Source: Candidatus Omnitrophota bacterium
GTDB taxonomy: Bacteria; Ratteibacteria; UBA8468; B48-G9; JAFGKM01
Length of the DNA: 19,060 bases
NCBI GenBank assembly: GCA_023819545.1
Contig: JAMWCA010000012.1
Coordinates: forward strand, 1-19,060
Reading direction: 5' to 3'
Shown here: positions 15,493 to 19,060 of the stretch, piece by piece
Position numbering within the stretch: position 1 is the first letter of the stretch
Layout: the number at the start of each line of letters is the position of its first letter
Program-made: the position numbers and the translations under genes
The notes under the pieces: generated by a model
Database searches by the model: none
Told to the model about the DNA's origin: nothing
What the model saw: the letters and a program-made list of their open reading frames with translations, nothing else

Positions 15493-15504
15493 AAAGTTTA
15501 TAAT
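15476..15504 (+). promoter_or_regulatory. Promoter of the zinc-ribbon protein - rnhA - rnpB unit
   Basis: TTGAAA (15476-15481), a 17-base spacer and a perfect TATAAT (15499-15504) straddle the end of the heptose kinase gene. Transcription would start near 15511, 23 bases before the ATG at 15534 with its AAAGGA site. No other convincing promoter lies before rnpB, so this may serve the RNA as well. Confidence 0.65.
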
Positions 15505-15540
15505 AACAAAATTGAAAACTTGAAAGGATAAAAATGATTA

Positions 15541-16254
15541 GTGAGAAAAAAAATGGTTGATAATGAAATAGAAAAACTTTTACAACTTCAAGAAATTGAT
15601 AATGAAATATTGAAAAGACAGACAGAGATAGAGTTATTTCCTGAAAAAGTTAAGAACTTGAATAAAGAAATTGGAGATATTGAAAACCAGATCAAAACTC
15701 AGAAAGAAGATTTAAAGAAAATACAACTTGATAGAAGAGAAAAAGAACTTGAAATTAAAAGTTATGAAGAGGAATTGAAAAATTTAAACAAAAAACTTGA
15801 TAATGTAAAGGATAATAAAGAGTATGAAGCACTATTAATAGAAATTGCAAATAATAAGAAAAAAATTTCTGAAGTTGAAGATGATGTGCTTTTGTTAATG
15901 GAAAAAGAGGATGATGTAGTAAAAAAAATAAAAATTTTAGAAGAAGAATTAAAAAAAACAAAAGAAAAGGTTTCAAAAATTATAGAAGAAGAGAATAAAA
16001 AAATAGAAAATTTAAAAGTTGAAGTAGAAGCAAAAAAGAGAGAAAGAGAAAATTTTGTTAAAGATATAGATTATAAAATTTATGTTTTATATGAAAAAAT
16101 AAGGGAATCAAAAAAAGATAAAATAGCGATAGTAAAAATTGAGAATGGTATATGTAGAGGATGCCATATGAAACTTCCTACCTTTTTAGTAGAAAAAGTA
16201 AAAAAGAAAAAAGAAATTATTCAATGTGAAAATTGTAGTAGAATTTTATTTTAA
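15541..16254 (+). CDS. Coiled-coil protein with C-terminal C4 zinc ribbon (COG1579/CT398-like)
   Basis: A 237-residue cytoplasmic protein, nearly all a long antiparallel coiled coil (about 5-190, rich in Glu and Lys heptads), closing with a C4 zinc ribbon: CRGC (C205, C208) and CENC (C229, C232). This is the layout of the COG1579/zf-RING_7 family (Chlamydia CT398, H. pylori HP0958). Some members link to RNA or to flagellar and secretion components. No such genes are near here; the next gene is RNase HI. The start is unclear: in-frame GTG 15541 and ATG 15553 (233 residues) have poor binding sites. The well-placed ATG 15534 (AAAGGA 5 bases upstream) is out of frame and ends after 8 codons, separated by a run of eight A. 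The stop overlaps rnhA by one base (TAATG). Confidence 0.87.
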   Translation: MRKKMVDNEIEKLLQLQEIDNEILKRQTEIELFPEKVKNLNKEIGDIENQIKTQKEDLKKIQLDRREKELEIKSYEEELKNLNKKLDNVKDNKEYEALLIEIANNKKKISEVEDDVLLLMEKEDDVVKKIKILEEELKKTKEKVSKIIEEENKKIENLKVEVEAKKRERENFVKDIDYKIYVLYEKIRESKKDKIAIVKIENGICRGCHMKLPTFLVEKVKKKKEIIQCENCSRILF

Positions 16255-16664
16255 TGGGGAAAATTTACATTTATATAGATGGAGCATCAAAAGGAAATCC
16301 TGGTAAAAGCGCATATGGAGTAGTTATTTTCAAAAATAACAAAATATATAAAAAAATGGGTGATTATATAGGAATAACAACAAATAATGTTGCAGAATAT
16401 ATATCTTTAATTTTTGCATTGATTGAGTGTCTTCCGTTAAAAACAAATGAAATAGAAATAAAAAGTGATAGTCAACTTCTTGTTAAACAGGTCAATGGTG
16501 AGTATAAGGTAAAAGACGAAAAATTGTTGATTTTCCACAAAATAGTCAGTTTTCTATTTTCAAAGTATAATAATATTAGAATCACTTATATAAGTAGGGA
16601 AGAAAATAAAATTGCAGACAAAGTTGCAAATTCGTTCATTGAAAAAGATGATGAGTTATTCTAA
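16254..16664 (+). CDS. rnhA: Ribonuclease HI family protein
   Basis: RNase HI cuts the RNA strand of RNA-DNA hybrids, removing R-loops and replication primers. The 136-residue protein has the fold's start YIDGASKGNPG and the full DEDD set of metal ligands: D9, E48 (NNVAEY), D72 (SDSQLLVKQVNG) and D122 (REENKIADKVAN). The lack of the basic handle region and the NGEYKVKD segment place it with the short YpdQ/archaeal-type RNases HI rather than the E. coli type. Its ATG overlaps the preceding TAA by one base (TAATG), so translation is coupled. The stop codon directly touches the 5' end of the RNase P RNA, leaving no space for a terminator or separate promoter. Confidence 0.92.
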   Translation: MGKIYIYIDGASKGNPGKSAYGVVIFKNNKIYKKMGDYIGITTNNVAEYISLIFALIECLPLKTNEIEIKSDSQLLVKQVNGEYKVKDEKLLIFHKIVSFLFSKYNNIRITYISREENKIADKVANSFIEKDDELF

Positions 16665-17012
16665 AGGAGTGACCTGGTGTTCGCTCACCAGATTTTCTGG
16701 TGGGAGGAAAGTCCGGACTTCTGCAGGGAAGGTGGTTCCTAACAGGAACAGGTAGCAATACCTGGAAAGTGCCACAGAAAATACACTGCTTACTATATAT
16801 AAAAATAGTAAGCAAAGGTGAAAAGGCGAGGTAAGAGCTCACCGGTTCTCTGGTAACAGAGAACGCAAGGCAAACCCCACCTGAAGCAAGGTCAAGTAGA
16901 ACCAATGGGTTCCCTGCCCCAAAAGGTTCGGGTAGACCGCTTGAGTCAGAAGGCGACTTCTGACCCAGATGAATGAACACCTAAAACAGAATCCGGCTTA
17001 TAGGTCACTCCT
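16665..17012 (+). ncRNA. rnpB: RNase P RNA, bacterial type A
   Basis: The catalytic RNA of RNase P, which trims the 5' leader from tRNA precursors. The outer P1 helix is a perfect ten-base pair: AGGAGTGACC at 16665-16674 with GGTCACTCCT at 17003-17012. Conserved core blocks appear in order: GAGGAAAGTCCGGAC, GGAAAGTGCCACAGAAAA, GGTGAAAAGGCG, GTAAGAGCTCACCG, GGCAAACCCC, the L15 GGTTCGGGTAGACCGCTTGAG, and ACAGAATCCGGCTTATAGG near the end. The order and the P10-P12 region (hairpin TTCTCTGGTAACAGAGAA) follow the E. coli-like type A plan. The RNA is about half G+C, far above the roughly 30% around it, as expected for structured RNA in an AT-rich, possibly warm-living host. It abuts rnhA, and the isomerase gene follows after 29 bases. 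Confidence 0.98.
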
Positions 17013-17041
17013 ATTTCTATTTATTTTAAAGGAGGGTTTTT

Positions 17042-18268
17042 ATGAATTACGAGAACTGGATTGAAAATGGAATAAAACAACTTGAAGATGAATTTGGACA
17101 AGAAAAAGTAAAAAAAGCAATTGAGTATGTAGAAAATTTTGAAGTAGAAATTCCAAGTTGGATATTTGGAAATTTTGGTGGAGGAAGGTTTGGAAATTAT
17201 ACTCCACCAGGATACGCAAGAAATATATATGAAAAAATTGATGATGCTTCATTTGTTCATAAATTAACAGGGTGTGCACCAAGAATATCTACCCATATTT
17301 TATGGGATTTCTCAATGGATGGAATAGAACCGGATTACAAAATTGTTAAAGATGTTTATGAATATGCAAAAGAAAAAGGGATTTCTTTAGGAGCAATAAA
17401 TCCTACATATTTTCTTACAGGTTCTTACAGAGGAAGTTTTACTTGTCCAGATATAAAAACAAGAAAAAGATATATTGAACAAACAATATTTGGAGCGGAA
17501 ATTGCAAAAAAATATGGAAACAAACTTTTAACACTCTGGTTTCCTGATGGTTCTCTTTATCCAGGGCAGATTGACCTTTCAGAAAATTACAAACTAATGA
17601 AAAAATCTTTATTGGAATGTTATGAAAAAATTCCAAAAGATATAACTATACTGATTGAATATAAATTATTTGAACCAGGAACATATAGCACGACAATACC
17701 TGATTGGGGAACTTCATATATTCTTGCAAAATCTCTTGGAGAAAATGTTGGTGTTTTAATTGATTTAGGGCACCATTCTCATGGAGTAAATATTGAACAA
17801 ATAGTTGCTACTTTAATATCAGAAAATATTCCCTGTGGGTTTCATTTCAATACAAGATATGCAGCAGATGATGACCATGCAGTTGAACCTAACTTACAAA
17901 TCGCAAGAATATTTTATGAACTTGTAAAAGGGAAGGTAATTTGTAATAAAGAAAAAAAGAAAAATTGGGCATATATGATTGACCAGGCAAGTGGAAGAGA
18001 AAACAGATTCCATTCAATTTTACATTCAATAGATTCCCTTCAAATCTCTCTTGCAAGGGCAGTTCTTGTTGAGAAAGAGAAAATAAAAAATTTTCAAATT
18101 AAAGATGAGATAATTTTAGCAAATAGAACTTTCAATTCAGCAATTTCTTTGTGTGATGTAAGGCCTATAATTTTTAAAGCAAGATTGAAAAAAGGTGTTC
18201 CAATTGACCCTATAAAAACTTACATTGAAAGTAGATATCAAGAAAAAATAGAAGCCAAGAGAAAATAA
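17042..18268 (+). CDS. L-rhamnose isomerase-family sugar isomerase (RhaI type)
   Basis: A 408-residue TIM-barrel isomerase that interconverts an aldose and a ketose, probably in the cytoplasm. Metal and catalytic residues fall at a constant offset of 13 from the Pseudomonas stutzeri L-rhamnose isomerase: E206 (IEYKLFEPG, E219 there), D241 (LIDLGHH, D254), H268 (GFHFN, H281) and D314 (YMIDQ, D327). WFPDG and the DDD cluster at 276-278 also fit. This group has broad substrate range (rhamnose, allose, lyxose and others), so the natural sugar is open. No kinase or aldolase for rhamnose is adjacent. The ATG has a strong site (AAAGGAGGG) in the short gap after rnpB, and no terminator lies between, so it may be co-transcribed with the RNA. 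Confidence 0.88.
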   Translation: MNYENWIENGIKQLEDEFGQEKVKKAIEYVENFEVEIPSWIFGNFGGGRFGNYTPPGYARNIYEKIDDASFVHKLTGCAPRISTHILWDFSMDGIEPDYKIVKDVYEYAKEKGISLGAINPTYFLTGSYRGSFTCPDIKTRKRYIEQTIFGAEIAKKYGNKLLTLWFPDGSLYPGQIDLSENYKLMKKSLLECYEKIPKDITILIEYKLFEPGTYSTTIPDWGTSYILAKSLGENVGVLIDLGHHSHGVNIEQIVATLISENIPCGFHFNTRYAADDDHAVEPNLQIARIFYELVKGKVICNKEKKKNWAYMIDQASGRENRFHSILHSIDSLQISLARAVLVEKEKIKNFQIKDEIILANRTFNSAISLCDVRPIIFKARLKKGVPIDPIKTYIESRYQEKIEAKRK

Positions 18269-18299
18269 AAATCCTATTCATTATCCAAAAATAAAAAAC

Positions 18300-18328
18300 T
18301 TGACAAAATTTTAAAGTGAGTATTTAAT
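18300..18328 (+). promoter_or_regulatory. Promoter of mraZ
   Basis: TTGACA (18300-18305), a 17-base spacer and TTTAAT (18323-18328, four of six). The start would be near 18335, about 12 bases before the ATG, with AAGGTG as binding site. The spacer has AAAGTG (18313-18318) and the leader AAAGGTG (18336-18342). These could be MraZ boxes, since MraZ represses its own promoter through short G-rich repeats in other bacteria, but two loose copies are weak evidence. Confidence 0.6.
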
Positions 18329-18346
18329 GTTATAAAAAGGTGAAAA

Positions 18347-18784
18347 ATGGTATATTTTGGTGAATATAGGAGTAAAATTGAGAGTCAAGGAAGGATAATT
18401 ATCCCTTCAAAATTAAGAGAGTTAATAAAAGAAGATGGGAATAATATAGTTTATCTAACAAAAGGCATAGAAAAGTGTCTTTTTGTCTTTCCTGAAAAAA
18501 TTTTTGAACAACAAGTAGAAAAGATAAACGAACTTTCTTTTACAAAAGGAAATCCAAGAATATTTACCCGCTTATTTTATTCTGGTTCTTTTAAAGAAAA
18601 AATGGATAAACAAGGGCGAATTTTAATTCCTTTACAGTTAATTGAATATGCAGAAATTAAGGAGAATGTTGTTATTATTGGTGCAGGGAAAAGAATAGAA
18701 ATATGGGATGAGTTAAAATGGAAAGAATTTTGTGAAAAGTATGGACCATCATATGGAGAAATTGCTGATAAAATCTGGGAATGA
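18347..18784 (+). CDS. mraZ: Transcriptional regulator MraZ
   Basis: MraZ is a DNA-binding protein at the head of the division and cell wall (dcw) cluster, and it represses that cluster's promoter where studied. The 145 residues form two SpoVT-AbrB-like halves. Their signature DxxGRxxxP is ESQGRIIIP at about 12-20 (Glu in place of the usual first Asp) and DKQGRILIP at about 87-95. Length is typical (140-155). It lies 78 bases after the isomerase gene behind its own TTGACA promoter and is followed by rsmH, the standard order. The rsmH start lies within the end of mraZ, so the two are coupled. A weak AAGGTG site precedes the ATG by 4 bases. Confidence 0.96.
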   Translation: MVYFGEYRSKIESQGRIIIPSKLRELIKEDGNNIVYLTKGIEKCLFVFPEKIFEQQVEKINELSFTKGNPRIFTRLFYSGSFKEKMDKQGRILIPLQLIEYAEIKENVVIIGAGKRIEIWDELKWKEFCEKYGPSYGEIADKIWE

Positions 18785-19060
18785 AAAACATTTTCCTGTT
18801 TTAAAAGAAGAAGTTTTGAAATGGATAAATTTAGAAGATGGTGGTTTATATGTAGATTGTACGTGTGGAGCAGGAGGCCATAGTAAATTTTTACTTTCTT
18901 CAGGGAAAAATATTTTTTTAATATGTATTGATAAAGACGAAAAAATGTTGAAAATAGCTGAAGAAAATTTAAAAGAGTTCAAAAATTATAAATTGATTAA
19001 AGGTGGATTTGAGAATATAGATAAGATTTTAGAAAAAGAAGGAATAGATAAAGTAGATGG
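18753..19060 (+). CDS. rsmH: 16S rRNA (cytosine-1402-N4)-methyltransferase RsmH, 5' part
   Basis: RsmH (MraW) methylates N4 of C1402 in the 16S rRNA decoding centre using S-adenosylmethionine. Only about the first 100 residues are in the window and the gene runs off its end. Visible are HFPVLKEEVLKW, the donor-binding motif YVDCTCGAGGHSKFLL (DxTxGxGGHS) and IDKDEKML. The start is uncertain because all choices lie inside mraZ in another frame: ATG 18741, ATG 18753 or TTG 18762. I list ATG 18753, an overlap of 32 bases, since it gives a leader of about 12 residues before HFPV as in relatives. TTG 18762 has a GGAG just upstream and is a real alternative. The ATG at 18781, just before the mraZ stop, is in a different frame and ends after seven codons. 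Confidence 0.93.
   Translation, partial: MEKLLIKSGNEKHFPVLKEEVLKWINLEDGGLYVDCTCGAGGHSKFLLSSGKNIFLICIDKDEKMLKIAEENLKEFKNYKLIKGGFENIDKILEKEGIDKVD

Noticed and set aside
16636..16980. Minus-strand 114-codon frame (with DSSGLPEPFGAGNP)
   Set aside because: It is antisense to the RNase P RNA. Open frames of this kind over rnpB are a known source of false gene calls.
1..19060. CRISPR arrays, insertion sequences, tRNA genes, phage or defence genes
   Set aside because: I saw no regularly spaced repeats, transposase or integrase motifs, cloverleaf sequences or defence-type proteins. Most of the window is housekeeping genes.

Overview
This is an AT-rich bacterial chromosome segment (roughly 30% G+C by eye, A-rich on the coding strand, AGA as the usual Arg codon). 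It contains a bacterial type A RNase P RNA, the start of an mraZ-rsmH (dcw) cluster, GatA for indirect tRNA amidation, and a heptose-phosphate kinase of the LPS pathway. The last points to a diderm (Gram-negative) bacterium. A DUF6785-type membrane protein and the remains of a gene resembling large proteins of the Planctomycetes/Verrucomicrobia/Omnitrophota group suggest an uncultured relative of that group. The strongly G+C-enriched RNase P RNA and an ACL5-like aminopropyltransferase would fit a thermophile. These lineage and lifestyle statements are inference.

Layout. Positions 28-4638 (minus strand) are one compact operon read DUF1844 - uvrC - small phasin-like protein - obgE - prfB - coaB. 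Every junction overlaps by 8-23 bases, so translation is probably coupled. Upstream, also on minus, is an M50 site-2-type protease (4687-5286) with its own consensus promoter. Positions 5328-6205 hold a decayed minus-strand gene broken by several frameshifts. It is the only long stretch without an intact gene.

From 6282 everything runs on the plus strand: an unknown helical protein with a probable leaderless start; speD-speE for polyamine synthesis, with an unusual duplicated ribosome-binding-site/start at speD; then, behind a consensus promoter, rplM - homocitrate/Re-citrate synthase-like enzyme - aconitase-family large subunit - gatA - DUF6785-type membrane protein - hldE-type kinase, joined by ATGA overlaps or gaps of 1-6 bases. 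The usual partner of rplM, rpsI, is not beside it, and no small subunit lies beside the aconitase-type gene.

A further promoter inside the 3' end of the kinase gene drives a coiled-coil zinc-ribbon protein, RNase HI, and then the RNase P RNA, which starts directly after the rnhA stop codon. An L-rhamnose-isomerase-family sugar isomerase follows 29 bases after the RNA. The window ends with mraZ and the first part of rsmH.

No mobile element, CRISPR array, tRNA or rRNA was seen, and no defence or secretion system. The most interesting points are start-site oddities (speD, the zinc-ribbon gene, leaderless candidates), the embedded rnpB, the citrate/homocitrate-type gene pair in a ribosomal operon, a compact UvrC and the decayed gene.
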